From: Litchfieldia alkalitelluris
Lineage (GTDB): Bacteria > Bacillota > Bacilli > Bacillales > Bacillaceae_L
Direction: 5' to 3'
Length of the DNA: 64,000 nucleotides
NCBI RefSeq assembly: GCF_002019645.1
Contig: NZ_KV917374.1
Coordinates: forward strand, 2,182,696 to 2,246,695
The first letter of the stretch is position 1, and each line of letters begins with the position of its first letter. Both the position numbers and the translations under genes were made by a program. Shown piece by piece: positions 1 through 8,948 of the stretch. Below the pieces are notes generated by a model. The model was not told where the DNA came from, made no database searches, and saw only the letters and a program-made list of their open reading frames with translations.

Positions 1-887
1 TTGATACGGATGAACAAGTAAAAAAGCTAGCCAATGATTTAGAGCTTCCGATTATATCAACAAGCTACGATACATTCACTGTAGCTACTATGATTAATCG
101 TGCCATATATGATCAATTAATAAAAAAAGAAATCGTGTTAGTAGAAGATATTCTCACTGAGCTTGATCAAACAGTTTATTTGAAGAATTCCGATACTGTT
201 GATCAATGGCATCAGTTTAATGCCGAAACAGGGCATGGGCGTTTTCCAGTGGTAGACTCACACATGAAAGTTATTGGAATGGTTACTTCAAAGGATGTAA
301 TGGGACGAGAAAAGGATCTGCCGATTGATAAAATCATGACGAAGAATCCGATTACAGTTAATGAAAAGACCTCAGTTGCATCAGCATCACACATGATGGT
401 GTGGGAAGGTATAGAGGTTTTACCTGTTGTGAATCAGTACAATAAATTACAAGGGATTATTAGTCGCCAAGATGTATTAAAAGCTTTGCAAATGATTGGG
501 AGACAGCCGCAGGTTGGAGACACGTTTGATGATATTATTACAAATCAATTTGAAGTTATTTCAACTGATGTGAAAGGTGAAGACACCTATCGATGTAATG
601 TGACACCTCAAATGACAAATTACTTAGGCACTATTTCATATGGAGTATTCACAACAATTGTAACTGAAGCAGCAAATCGTGTGTTACGAACATATAAAAA
701 AGGAGATCTTGTTGTAGAAAATATAACAATCTATTTCCTCAAGCCTGTGCAAATAGATAGTATTATTAATATTAAACCAAGAGTGTTAGAAGTAGGACGG
801 AAATTCGGTAAAGTAGACGTTGAAGTCTACAATGAGGGTGTCGTTGTTGGAAAAGCGATGATGATGGTTCAATTAATTGACCGATGA
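1..887 (+). CDS. ytoI: CBS/hotdog-domain protein YtoI (5' end outside window)
   Basis: The reading frame is open from the first bases of the window (codons in phase from base 3), so the gene is cut at its 5' end. The visible part begins at the end of a DRTGG-like domain, runs through two CBS motifs (near 'GRFPVVDSHMKVIGMVTSKD' and 'VLPVVNQYNKLQGIISRQDV') and ends in a hotdog thioesterase-like fold. This is the order of B. subtilis YtoI. CBS pairs usually bind adenine nucleotides; the substrate of the hotdog part is unknown. An internal ATG at 90 exists, but the upstream codons still read as YtoI-like protein, so it is not the start. Confidence 0.88.
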   Translation, partial: DTDEQVKKLANDLELPIISTSYDTFTVATMINRAIYDQLIKKEIVLVEDILTELDQTVYLKNSDTVDQWHQFNAETGHGRFPVVDSHMKVIGMVTSKDVMGREKDLPIDKIMTKNPITVNEKTSVASASHMMVWEGIEVLPVVNQYNKLQGIISRQDVLKALQMIGRQPQVGDTFDDIITNQFEVISTDVKGEDTYRCNVTPQMTNYLGTISYGVFTTIVTEAANRVLRTYKKGDLVVENITIYFLKPVQIDSIINIKPRVLEVGRKFGKVDVEVYNEGVVVGKAMMMVQLIDR

Positions 888-913
888 ATTAAGTGCATTG
901 TTACCATTAAAAA

Positions 914-936
914 GAGGGATGCAGCCTGCATCCCTC
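914..936. terminator. Hairpin between convergent ytoI and ytpI
   Basis: A near-perfect palindrome with 11-base arms (GAGGGATGCAG / CTGCATCCCTC) lies between two convergent genes. No long T run follows directly on either strand. It may be a bidirectional termination or mRNA-end structure rather than a classic intrinsic terminator. Confidence 0.5.
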
Positions 937-988
937 CAAACGGTTTTTGGGAAGAAAATGTATAAAGAATCAGCTGGAGTGCACTCTC

Positions 989-1282
989 CTATTGTTTAGC
1001 TTCTTCGATGACTAAAGGTAAGAAGTATCGATAAGCTCTAAAACCAGCCCAAATACTCCCAACACCAACCAAAAATAGTACAGTGGCAACTATAAAGGAA
1101 ACGGTTGACTGGTGTAAAAACACCGAGTTTATTCCAAATAAGGCAACAAACAGACCTAAGGCAATGCTTGATTTTGCAGAAATCCATTGCTTTTCTACGG
1201 GCTTACGACTTTGAAAATAACGAGCCTTATAGAATATATAAAAAGCAAATGCGATAACGATTAATACAACAAATATAGGCAT
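989..1282 (-). CDS. ytpI: YtpI family membrane protein
   Basis: The protein has 97 residues and three hydrophobic segments: about residues 2-17, 37-57 and 62-80. The pattern 'SSIALGLFVALFGIN' and the ending 'WAGFRAYRYFLP' match what I recall of B. subtilis YtpI. The start at 1282 is preferred over an upstream in-frame ATG at 1366. A GGAGG sits 8 bases before 1282, and the family starts with MP(I/V)F. Function is unknown. The gene is convergent with ytoI and divergent from nrnA. Confidence 0.88.
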   Translation of the reverse strand: MPIFVVLIVIAFAFYIFYKARYFQSRKPVEKQWISAKSSIALGLFVALFGINSVFLHQSTVSFIVATVLFLVGVGSIWAGFRAYRYFLPLVIEEAKQ

Positions 1283-1465
1283 AATAAATCCTCCAATTAA
1301 TGAAATACATAATCCTATTTTACTAAAACATTCAATAAAAAATCTAGCAAAACAAAAATTTAACATGAAAACAGTTTTAAGAAAGTGATAAAATGATAAA
1401 AACTATATCTTTTTTTCCTAATCTTGGTGGATAATAATTGAATATAGAACGAAGGAGATCACAAA

Positions 1466-2401
1466 ATGAAAGAACAAATCATCGAGACGATTAAGGATTA
1501 TAACTCTATTATAATTCACCGACATGTCCGACCAGATCCTGACGCATATGGTTCACAGTGTGGATTAGCTGAGATACTAAAAGCATCTTTCCCAGAAAAA
1601 AAAATTTATGTAACTGGGAAGGATGAAAAATCCCTTAGTTTTCTATATAAAATGGATTCAGTCACTGATGAAACTTATAAGGAAGCACTTGTCATTGTCT
1701 GTGATACAGCTAATCAAGAGAGGGTGGACGATAAGAGGTATCAGCAAGGAAAGTTTTTAATAAAAATTGACCATCATCCAAATGAAGATCCATATGGTGA
1801 TCTTGTTTGGGTTGATACAAGCTCAAGTTCGACTAGTGAGTTAATTTATGAACTATACCTATATGGAAAAGAAAAAGGACTAGTCCTTTCAAATGAAGCA
1901 GCAAGACTTATATATGCAGGAATTATTGGAGATACAGGTCGTTTTCTATTTCCAAGTACAAATCCAAGGACTTTTACATATGCAGGGGAGCTAGTCCAAT
2001 ATGATTTCTCATTCCCTGATTTATATGAAAACTTGTACAACACAAAGGAAAATGTCTCAAGATTAAGTGGATATGTCCTACAAAACTATGAAGTAACCGA
2101 AAATGGTGTTGCTTCGATGAAAATATCAAGGGAGATACTTGATAAGTTTCAAGTAAGTGCAACAGACGCCTCTCAGTTAGTTCGTATTTTAGGAAATATC
2201 GAAGGAATTACCGCATGGGTGTTTTTTGTGGAGGAAGAGGACCAAATTAGGGTTCGACTTCGTTCGAAAGGGCCAGTTATTAATACAATTGCCCAAAAAT
2301 ATCATGGTGGAGGACATCCTCTAGCAGCAGGTGCATCTATTTATACATGGGAAGATGTAGAACCACTTATAGCCGATTTGAATCAACTTTTCCTTAAGTA
2401 A
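1466..2401 (+). CDS. nrnA: Bifunctional oligoribonuclease / pAp phosphatase NrnA
   Basis: This DHH-DHHA1 phosphoesterase of 311 residues degrades 2-5 nt nanoRNAs from the 5' end and hydrolyses 3'-phosphoadenosine 5'-phosphate. Metal-binding residues are visible: H20, D24 and D26 in 'HRHVRPDPDA', D80 in 'VCD', and the DHH signature at D102-H103-H104. The glycine-rich substrate motif GGGHP of the DHHA1 domain is at 281-285. Length and order match B. subtilis NrnA (YtqI). An AAGGAG lies 8 bases before the ATG. The gene is monocistronic, with a terminator-like hairpin just downstream. Confidence 0.96.
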   Translation: MKEQIIETIKDYNSIIIHRHVRPDPDAYGSQCGLAEILKASFPEKKIYVTGKDEKSLSFLYKMDSVTDETYKEALVIVCDTANQERVDDKRYQQGKFLIKIDHHPNEDPYGDLVWVDTSSSSTSELIYELYLYGKEKGLVLSNEAARLIYAGIIGDTGRFLFPSTNPRTFTYAGELVQYDFSFPDLYENLYNTKENVSRLSGYVLQNYEVTENGVASMKISREILDKFQVSATDASQLVRILGNIEGITAWVFFVEEEDQIRVRLRSKGPVINTIAQKYHGGGHPLAAGASIYTWEDVEPLIADLNQLFLK

Positions 2402-2407
2402 AAAAAT

Positions 2408-2474
2408 AAAGTGTCATACTATTAATTATTGATCTCGAGAGGGTGATCAAATGATAATAGTAAGGCACTTTTTA
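2408..2474 (+). terminator. Terminator after nrnA
   Basis: A long imperfect hairpin whose base pairs AAAGTG with CACTTT, with inner pairing between TGATC/GATCA and CTATTA/TAATAG, ends in a T-rich tract directly after the nrnA stop codon. Confidence 0.65.
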
Positions 2475-2498
2475 TAGTATCAGAAGAAAAATGAACGT

Positions 2499-2528
2499 AT
2501 AGCTCCAGCGCCTAGTCCCGGAGCGCCC
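2499..2528. repeat. Remnant of dispersed element B
   Basis: A short GC-rich stretch 'AGCTCCAGCGCCTAG...' resembles one end of the roughly 130-bp element B seen in full at 22606, 26126 and 49566. Only about 30 bases are recognisable here. Confidence 0.4.
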
Positions 2529-2542
2529 CTTCACTTTTCTTA

Positions 2543-2734
2543 CTATTGTTCAATCTTATTTGGTATAAACCAAAAGCCGACCTCTGTTGCATCCTCATAC
2601 ACATTTAAGTTAAGGGCTTGAATTTCTTTTTTCAACATATTGGCTAGTTCTACTGATTCAGCGTATGCTGAATACCCGTTTTTAATTCTGTCGACTTTTT
2701 CTTTCACTAGTTTTTTTCTATGGATGATTTGCAT
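2543..2734 (-). CDS. Small protein of unknown function
   Basis: The protein has 63 residues, is soluble and highly charged, with a basic N-terminus (about residues 4-17) and an amphipathic middle. No cysteines or membrane segments are present. A strong GGGGGAG ribosome binding site lies just before the ATG. It sits downstream of ytrI on the same strand, so it may be the last gene of the ytrHI sporulation unit. A small gene (ytzJ) sits near this place in B. subtilis, but I cannot confirm orthology. Confidence 0.65.
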   Translation of the reverse strand: MQIIHRKKLVKEKVDRIKNGYSAYAESVELANMLKKEIQALNLNVYEDATEVGFWFIPNKIEQ

Positions 2735-2829
2735 TTCTCATCTCCCCCAAAAGTAGTGTTTTTCTTTATTGTAATCACTTCTAATGAGAAATGCCAGTAT
2801 ATTCTGAAAGTTTCAATGAATATTCAAAA

Positions 2830-3333
2830 TTAACGAATTTGTACAATCTTTAAGGAAATCTCTAGAATGGTATCAAAAGTAACCGAATAGACTTGAAGTT
2901 TGTACATTTTATCATCAAGTGGATATAGTTTGTTTTCAATAGCTTTTCTTAAAAGTTCCTTATTATCTGATAAATCGTTAATATCCCTACCAACATAGTC
3001 GTTTAAATCTTTAACAACAGCATCAGTTAACTCATGAACATCCAATGGAGCTAGATTGTATTTTTTTTGATTTAGTATGTCGACTTTAAATTCCTGTATT
3101 TTTAGTTTTTGTTTATTCTCTTCGTTTAGCTTTGTATTATTTTCCATAATTGTATCTAAATTTTGTTCAAGATTAATAATTCTATCCTGCTGCTTTGTAA
3201 TCATCTTCACCTGTTTCTCTTGAAAGACACCGTATTGGAAAATAAATACAAACCAACTAACGAGAGCACCAATAACTACTCCTGCGAAAAAACGCTGCCA
3301 TCCCGGTTTTTGATATAAAGGTGGTATTCGCAT
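2830..3333 (-). CDS. ytrI: Sporulation membrane protein YtrI
   Basis: The protein has 167 residues: a short basic N-terminus, one membrane segment (about 16-37), then a coiled-coil-like charged stretch (about 45-85) and a C-terminal domain. It is an anchored sporulation protein known from B. subtilis as SigE-dependent and needed for full spore resistance. The start at 3333 is chosen because it overlaps the ytrH stop as TAATG, has AGGAG about 10 bases upstream, and gives the B. subtilis length. A longer frame to 3375 would add 14 residues lying inside ytrH. Translation is probably coupled to ytrH. Confidence 0.87.
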   Translation of the reverse strand: MRIPPLYQKPGWQRFFAGVVIGALVSWFVFIFQYGVFQEKQVKMITKQQDRIINLEQNLDTIMENNTKLNEENKQKLKIQEFKVDILNQKKYNLAPLDVHELTDAVVKDLNDYVGRDINDLSDNKELLRKAIENKLYPLDDKMYKLQVYSVTFDTILEISLKIVQIR

Positions 3334-3671
3334 TATGAAATATTCTCCTGGGTGAACCACATGATAATCGTCCAACCTGTTTGTGCCCCACCCATGGCGG
3401 AAAGAATGAGCATAAATTGCTTAAACAAATCTTTTGTTTGACCATTAAGAATTCCACGTTCAAAACTATTAAAAGCATCAAACGTTCCACCAATCGCAGC
3501 GACTAACGCCCAGATTTTCAGTTTATTAGCCATTTTAAAAATCTCTGTAAGAGGAGGTTCACCAGATATAAATGCTCCAATACCACCAATGAAAGCACCA
3601 CCCAAAAGAACACCTAATGCAATAAAATAACTGTGAATAAAAGCAGGAAAGAAGGCTTCTTTAATCTCCAT
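3333..3671 (-). CDS. ytrH: Sporulation membrane protein YtrH
   Basis: The protein has 112 residues with three hydrophobic segments (about 10-34, 49-62 and 85-105) and the family pattern 'HSYFIALGVLLGGAFIGGIGAF'. In B. subtilis YtrH is a SigE-controlled mother-cell protein encoded with YtrI. The same TAATG-coupled pair is present here. An AAAGGATGGG ribosome binding site precedes the ATG. I could not identify a convincing SigE promoter. Confidence 0.88.
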   Translation of the reverse strand: MEIKEAFFPAFIHSYFIALGVLLGGAFIGGIGAFISGEPPLTEIFKMANKLKIWALVAAIGGTFDAFNSFERGILNGQTKDLFKQFMLILSAMGGAQTGWTIIMWFTQENIS

Positions 3672-4046
3672 TCAATAAACCCATCCTTTCAGAATGAACA
3701 AATAAATAAGCAAAGACTCTATGTAGAATCTGCTGCAAGGCCGAGACCTACAGGAACTTGACAAGGAGGCTCACCACACTACCAACGGAAAGAGTATGAA
3801 TAGGAGCGGGTTGTAAAGTTCGCCCCACTATATTTGGATACAAGAATATTGACCGATATTAATATATATGGACAATCATAAATAAGTATGTTTCATTTAG
3901 TCTATTCCTTAAGATTTAGATTATAAAAACGATATGATTAGTGACGAACTCACTGAAATTAAATAACTGATGTTAACAACCTTGAATATGAAGTCAATTA
4001 CAAAATAATACTAGCCCCCTCATAATAGAGGGACAATATTCAATAT
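3672..4046. other. Intergenic region ytrH-dnaE, mostly featureless
   Basis: No gene is seen between divergent ytrH and dnaE. A degenerate piece of the dispersed GC-rich element A can be recognised around 3731-3775 ('GACAAGGAGGCTCACC' resembles 'GACGAGGAGGCTCAC' in full copies). The rest is AT-rich and featureless up to the dnaE promoter. Confidence 0.45.
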
Positions 4047-4075
4047 TTGTCTGGTCATTTTCAAAGGACTATAAT
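4047..4075 (+). promoter_or_regulatory. Predicted SigA promoter of dnaE
   Basis: TTGTCT and a perfect TATAAT are separated by 17 bases. The predicted start is about 30 bases before the dnaE ATG and its AAGGAGG site. Confidence 0.65.
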
Positions 4076-4110
4076 AGATAAAAAGAGATGTCGGAAAAAG
4101 GAGGGTCTAA

Positions 4111-7100
4111 ATGTCTTTTGTACACCTTCAAATTAATAGTTCATATAGTTTACTTTCTAGTTCTGTAAGAATTGAAGAATTAGTAAGAAAAGCAAGTGAG
4201 TATGGGTTTAAATCACTTGCTATAACCGATCAAAATGTTATGTACGGAGCTGTAGCTTTTTATAAAGAATGTATTAAACATGGAATCAAGCCAATTATTG
4301 GTTTAACTGTTTCAGTTTTAAGTGATGTAGAAAATGAGCAATCGAGGCCGATTGTATTATTAGCAAAAGATCACTTTGGTTATCAAAACCTCTTGAAAAT
4401 CAGTAGTATCGTACAAACTAAATCAAAAAATGGTTTTCCTAAAAAGTGGTTTCCTCATTATAGTCGTGGATTAATAGCGATTAGTCCAGGACTTGAAGGG
4501 GAAATTGAGCAATATATCCTTCAAGGTAAATTGGAAGAAGCGATGAAAGTTACTGAATTTTATAAGCGGATTTTTCCAGACGGAGATTTTTACTTTGCCC
4601 TTCAAAACCATGGTTTAAAGGACGAACAAGAGATCTTTTCAAAAGTAAGATCCTTTTGTTTAGAGCAGCAAATCCAGATAGTTGCAACAAACAATGTTCA
4701 ATATATACAGAAAGAAGATGCAGATGCGTTTGAGTGTTTGCTTAATATTAAGAATGGAACGAAGTTCTCTGAAGATGACAGAATTAAATTAAATAGTCAT
4801 GAATATTATTTTAAATCGATGGAAGAAATGATTGAACTTTTTTCAGAAATTCCTGAGGTGCTAGAACAATCACTTCACATTGCTTCAAGGTGCAATGTGA
4901 CGATCGAGTTAGGTAAAATCGCTCTCCCTAAATACCCAGTTCCAAATGATGAGCCTTCTTCTCAATATCTTTCTCGGTTATGTGTTCAAGGGCTTAAAGA
5001 AAGATATATTGACCCTAGTGAGGACCATTATGAACGGTTAACATATGAGCTAGAGATTATCAATAAAATGAACTTTAGTGATTATTTCTTGATTGTCTGG
5101 GACTTTATGAAATACGCACATAGTAATGGGATTTTAACGGGACCAGGTCGTGGATCGGCAGCGGGTTCGATTGTTGCGTATGTGTTAAAAATTACAGATG
5201 TAGACCCTATTCAGCATTCATTACTATTTGAACGATTTTTAAATCCACAACGAATTTCAATGCCAGATATTGATATTGATTTCCCAGATAACCGACGTGA
5301 TGAAATGATTACATATGTGGCTGAAAAATATGGACAGCTTCATGTCGCGCAAATTATTACTTTTGGGACACTAGCAGCCCGTGCAGCCCTTAGAGATGTC
5401 GGTAGAGTTATGGGGATCTCTAGCAAAGAGGCTGATTTCTTAGCCAAACAGGTTCCGTCAAGACTTGGTATTACGTTACCTGAGGCATTAAAAGAATCAA
5501 AAGGGTTACAGGATTATCTTAAGAAATCTGATATCGGGAAAAAGATATTTGAAACAGCGATAAGGCTTGAAGGTCTTCCGAGACACACTTCTACTCATGC
5601 GGCTGGGGTTATTATTAGTGAAAAGCCATTAACTGAAATGATCGCTATCCAAGAGGGGCATCAAGATGTGTATTTAACCCAATTTCCAATGGAGATTCTT
5701 GAAGAAATAGGGTTATTAAAAATGGACTTTCTTGGTTTACGTAATTTAACCTTAATCGATAATATCGTTACGTTTATTCGTAAAAATACAAAACAAAAAA
5801 TTGAACTTGATAAGCTTCCTACAAATGACCAGAAGACGTTTGAGCTTTTAAGTAGTGGAGATACGACAGGGATTTTTCAGTTAGAATCCCCTGGAATGAG
5901 AAGTGTACTTGAAAGACTTCAACCAACTGAATTAGAAGACATTGTGGCAGTTAATGCATTGTATCGTCCTGGTCCGATGGAAAATATCCCACTTTTCATC
6001 TCTCGAAAACACAAGAGTGAAGAAGTGAATTATCCACACCCCGATTTAGAGCCAATTTTGCGTAAAACATATGGTGTAATTGTATATCAAGAACAAATCA
6101 TGCAAATCGCTTCAACAATGGCTGGCTTTTCGTTAGGTGAAGCTGATTTACTTAGAAGAGCAGTTAGTAAGAAAAAGAAAGATGTTCTAGACCAAGAAAG
6201 AGTACACTTTGTAAAGGGATGTATAAATAGAGGTTATGATCAGGAAGTCGCAAATTCTATATATGATTTAATTGTCCGATTTGCTAACTATGGATTTAAC
6301 CGAAGTCATGCTGTTGCCTATAGTATGATTGCATATCAATTGGCTTATTTAAAAGCAAACTATCGTATTTATTTTACGACTGCCTTATTGACAAGTGTAA
6401 TTGGTAATGAAGATAAGCTCTCTCAGTATATACGAGAAGCAAAGCATAAAGGAATACTCGTCCTTCCACCTTCGATTAATAAAAGTACGTTTCCTTTTCT
6501 AGTTGAAAAAGATCATATTCGCTTTAGCTTGTCTGCGATAAAGAGTGTTGGAGCTGCAGCTCTTCGTGATATTCTTGAGGCCCGACGAAAGAAGCCATTT
6601 CGGGACTTATTTGATTTTTGTATTCGTGTTTCAACCAGAAATGTGAATAGAAGGGTATTAGAATCCTTGATTTGTTCAGGTGCTTTTGATGAATTCGGTG
6701 AAGACCGGGCAACCCTTTTAGCAACCATTGATGTAGCGATGGAGCACGCTGAATTAATGCACCCAAAAGATGATAATCAAATTGATTTATTCGATGATGA
6801 TGATTTTATGCTCAAACCAAAATATGTGGTGATTACTCCTTTTACTCAAGAAGAGAAACTACGATTTGAAAAAGAGGCACTAGGATTTTATTTATCAAGT
6901 CATCCTGTATCTTCTGCCTTAAGTAAGTTTCCTAGTGTGGCAGTAACACAAATAAGTGATTTAGCTAATTTATCCCCCTCTAAGAAAAGCATGATTTGTG
7001 TTCTTATAACAGCTGAGCGAACCATCCGAACTAAAAAAGGAGAGGTTATGGCCTTTCTCACTTTAAGTGATGAAACTGGCGAACTAGATGCTGTGGCATT

Positions 7101-7464
7101 TCCTAATGTGTATACTCGGTTTTCCAAGCAATTTCAAAAGGGTGAAATAGTTTTCTTGGAAGGAACGGTTGAAACAAGGGAAAGTCGTCTACAATTTATC
7201 ATAAAAGAAGTAAAGCAAGAAGAAAATCTCCAACCAAAGAATAAGGTATTCTTAAGAATTGAGAGTCAGCAACAAAATGAAGACCTGATGAAGGAGCTTA
7301 AAACGATTATAAAACATTATCAAGGTCAAACAGCTGTTGTTTTGTATTACGAAAAAGAGCAAAAGACAATTGCTTTGCAAAGGGATTTTTGGATTAAAGA
7401 TGATGAGCAGGCAATTACCTCGTTAAAGGGTTTACTTGGGGAGAAAAATGTTGTATTGAAATAA
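4111..7464 (+). CDS. dnaE: DNA polymerase III subunit alpha DnaE
   Basis: This C-family replicative polymerase of 1117 residues (B. subtilis about 1115) is the error-prone enzyme that extends RNA primers before handing over to PolC. Order of domains: N-terminal PHP domain from 'FVHLQINSSYSLLSS', polymerase core with 'GRGSAAGS' and the catalytic acidic motif PDIDID (residues 385-390), helix-hairpin-helix region, and a C-terminal OB fold around 'MICVLITAERTIRTKKG'. The PHP domain lacks some canonical metal ligands ('HLQINS' rather than HxHxxYS), so exonuclease activity is doubtful. It appears monocistronic, with its own promoter. Confidence 0.97.
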   Translation: MSFVHLQINSSYSLLSSSVRIEELVRKASEYGFKSLAITDQNVMYGAVAFYKECIKHGIKPIIGLTVSVLSDVENEQSRPIVLLAKDHFGYQNLLKISSIVQTKSKNGFPKKWFPHYSRGLIAISPGLEGEIEQYILQGKLEEAMKVTEFYKRIFPDGDFYFALQNHGLKDEQEIFSKVRSFCLEQQIQIVATNNVQYIQKEDADAFECLLNIKNGTKFSEDDRIKLNSHEYYFKSMEEMIELFSEIPEVLEQSLHIASRCNVTIELGKIALPKYPVPNDEPSSQYLSRLCVQGLKERYIDPSEDHYERLTYELEIINKMNFSDYFLIVWDFMKYAHSNGILTGPGRGSAAGSIVAYVLKITDVDPIQHSLLFERFLNPQRISMPDIDIDFPDNRRDEMITYVAEKYGQLHVAQIITFGTLAARAALRDVGRVMGISSKEADFLAKQVPSRLGITLPEALKESKGLQDYLKKSDIGKKIFETAIRLEGLPRHTSTHAAGVIISEKPLTEMIAIQEGHQDVYLTQFPMEILEEIGLLKMDFLGLRNLTLIDNIVTFIRKNTKQKIELDKLPTNDQKTFELLSSGDTTGIFQLESPGMRSVLERLQPTELEDIVAVNALYRPGPMENIPLFISRKHKSEEVNYPHPDLEPILRKTYGVIVYQEQIMQIASTMAGFSLGEADLLRRAVSKKKKDVLDQERVHFVKGCINRGYDQEVANSIYDLIVRFANYGFNRSHAVAYSMIAYQLAYLKANYRIYFTTALLTSVIGNEDKLSQYIREAKHKGILVLPPSINKSTFPFLVEKDHIRFSLSAIKSVGAAALRDILEARRKKPFRDLFDFCIRVSTRNVNRRVLESLICSGAFDEFGEDRATLLATIDVAMEHAELMHPKDDNQIDLFDDDDFMLKPKYVVITPFTQEEKLRFEKEALGFYLSSHPVSSALSKFPSVAVTQISDLANLSPSKKSMICVLITAERTIRTKKGEVMAFLTLSDETGELDAVAFPNVYTRFSKQFQKGEIVFLEGTVETRESRLQFIIKEVKQEENLQPKNKVFLRIESQQQNEDLMKELKTIIKHYQGQTAVVLYYEKEQKTIALQRDFWIKDDEQAITSLKGLLGEKNVVLK

Positions 7465-7511
7465 ATTCGATGTACAATAATTAAATTTATGTTAATATTG
7501 TAAGAGTCAAC

Positions 7512-7524
7512 GTGGTCAGACCAC
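7512..7524. promoter_or_regulatory. FadR/GntR-type operator palindrome
   Basis: The perfect palindrome GTGGTC-A-GACCAC fits the TNGTNNNACNA consensus recognised by FadR-subfamily GntR regulators. It lies about 180 bases before the malic enzyme gene. That gene is followed 9 bases later by a gene for exactly such a regulator, so autoregulation of the malic enzyme-regulator unit is the simplest reading. No second copy was seen before accD. Confidence 0.55.
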
Positions 7525-7700
7525 CTAGCGGTACGTCATATAAGGGTTTTTTTGTTTAGTTTTAGAAGGTAAAGTGCTTGAATAAGATCACTTATTCTTA
7601 ATTAGTACTCTTTCATTTATTCATTATTACTTTACTTTTTAAAAAGGGCTTTACCTAACGATTAATCGTCCTAATGGGAAAAGTTTGGGGAGTGAATTGA

Positions 7701-8939
7701 ATGACTTTACGCGAAGAAGCACTACATATGCACGAAATGTACAAAGGGAAGTTAGAGACAAAGTCAAAAGTCCCGGTTACAAATGCGAAGGATTTAAGTC
7801 TTGCATATTCTCCTGGTGTAGCTGAGCCTTGTAAAGAAATCCATGATGACAAAAACAAAGTATATGATTATACAATGAAAGGAAATATGGTCGCTGTAGT
7901 ATCGGATGGTACTGCGGTACTTGGATTAGGGAATATTGGTCCAGAGGCAGCATTACCCGTTATGGAAGGTAAGGCGGTATTATTTAAAAGCTTTGCTGGT
8001 GTTGATGCATTTCCAATTTGTTTAAACACAACTGATGTGGAAAAAATTATAGAGACAGTGAAACTATTGGAGCCTACTTTCGGTGGGGTCAACTTGGAAG
8101 ATATCGCAGCACCTAATTGTTTTGTGATTGAAGAGAGATTGAAGAAGGAAACGAATATTCCTATTTTTCATGATGATCAACATGGAACGGCGATTGTGAC
8201 TGTTGCAGGTTTAGTTAATGCTCTTAAAATAGTAGATAAAACAATGTCTAAGATGAAGGTTGTCGCAAATGGAGCAGGTGCAGCCGGAATTGCAATTATA
8301 AAATTATTATATAGCTATGGTGTGAGAGATATTATTATGTGTGATTCTAAAGGCGCTATCTTTGAAGGTAGAAGCTATGGAATGAATTCCGTAAAAGCTG
8401 AAGTCGCAGAGTATACTAATCGTGAAAAGCTTGAGGGAAGTTTATCAGAGGTGATAAAGGGTGCTGATGTTTTTATTGGTGTGTCAGTAGAAGGCGCATT
8501 AACACCCGATATGGTTAAATCGATGAATGAAGATGCTATTATTTTTGCAATGGCAAATCCGAATCCTGAGATTATGCCAGAAGTAGCAAAGGAAGCTGGC
8601 GCAAAGGTTGTAGGTACAGGTCGTTCAGATTTTCCTAACCAAGTAAATAATGTTTTGGCATTCCCTGGAATTTTTAGAGGGGCATTAGATGTTCGTGCCA
8701 CACACATAAATGAACACATGAAAATGGCTGCTGTTGATGCCATTGCTTCGCTAATTTCAGAAGATCAATTAACACCCGAATATGTCATTCCAGGCCCGTT
8801 TGACCCGAGGGTTGCACCATCAGTGGCAGCTGCTGTTGCAAAAGCAGCAATGGAGACTGGTGTTGCAAGGATTACTGTAGATCCAAAAGATATTTTAGAA
8901 AAAACTAAAAGATTGGCCATAATCGGACAAGGTGAGTGA
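7701..8939 (+). CDS. ytsJ: NAD(P)-dependent malic enzyme
   Basis: The enzyme decarboxylates malate to pyruvate, supplying NADPH in the B. subtilis YtsJ type. It has 412 residues (YtsJ about 410). The N-terminal malic domain carries 'YSPGVAEPCKEI' and 'FHDDQHGTAIV'; the Rossmann domain carries 'VVANGAGAAGIAI' (about 188-200). The first part 'GNMVAVVSDGTAVLGLGNIGPEAALPVMEGK' is typical of the short bacterial class. A GGGGAG site precedes the ATG. It is followed by a regulator gene and accDA, which links NADPH supply with malonyl-CoA formation. Confidence 0.94.
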   Translation: MTLREEALHMHEMYKGKLETKSKVPVTNAKDLSLAYSPGVAEPCKEIHDDKNKVYDYTMKGNMVAVVSDGTAVLGLGNIGPEAALPVMEGKAVLFKSFAGVDAFPICLNTTDVEKIIETVKLLEPTFGGVNLEDIAAPNCFVIEERLKKETNIPIFHDDQHGTAIVTVAGLVNALKIVDKTMSKMKVVANGAGAAGIAIIKLLYSYGVRDIIMCDSKGAIFEGRSYGMNSVKAEVAEYTNREKLEGSLSEVIKGADVFIGVSVEGALTPDMVKSMNEDAIIFAMANPNPEIMPEVAKEAGAKVVGTGRSDFPNQVNNVLAFPGIFRGALDVRATHINEHMKMAAVDAIASLISEDQLTPEYVIPGPFDPRVAPSVAAAVAKAAMETGVARITVDPKDILEKTKRLAIIGQGE

Positions 8940-8948
8940 AAAATAGAG

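Noticed and set aside
4111-7464. Antisense and shifted frames inside dnaE and other long genes
   Set aside because: They are overlaps of well-supported genes without their own start signals or family similarity.
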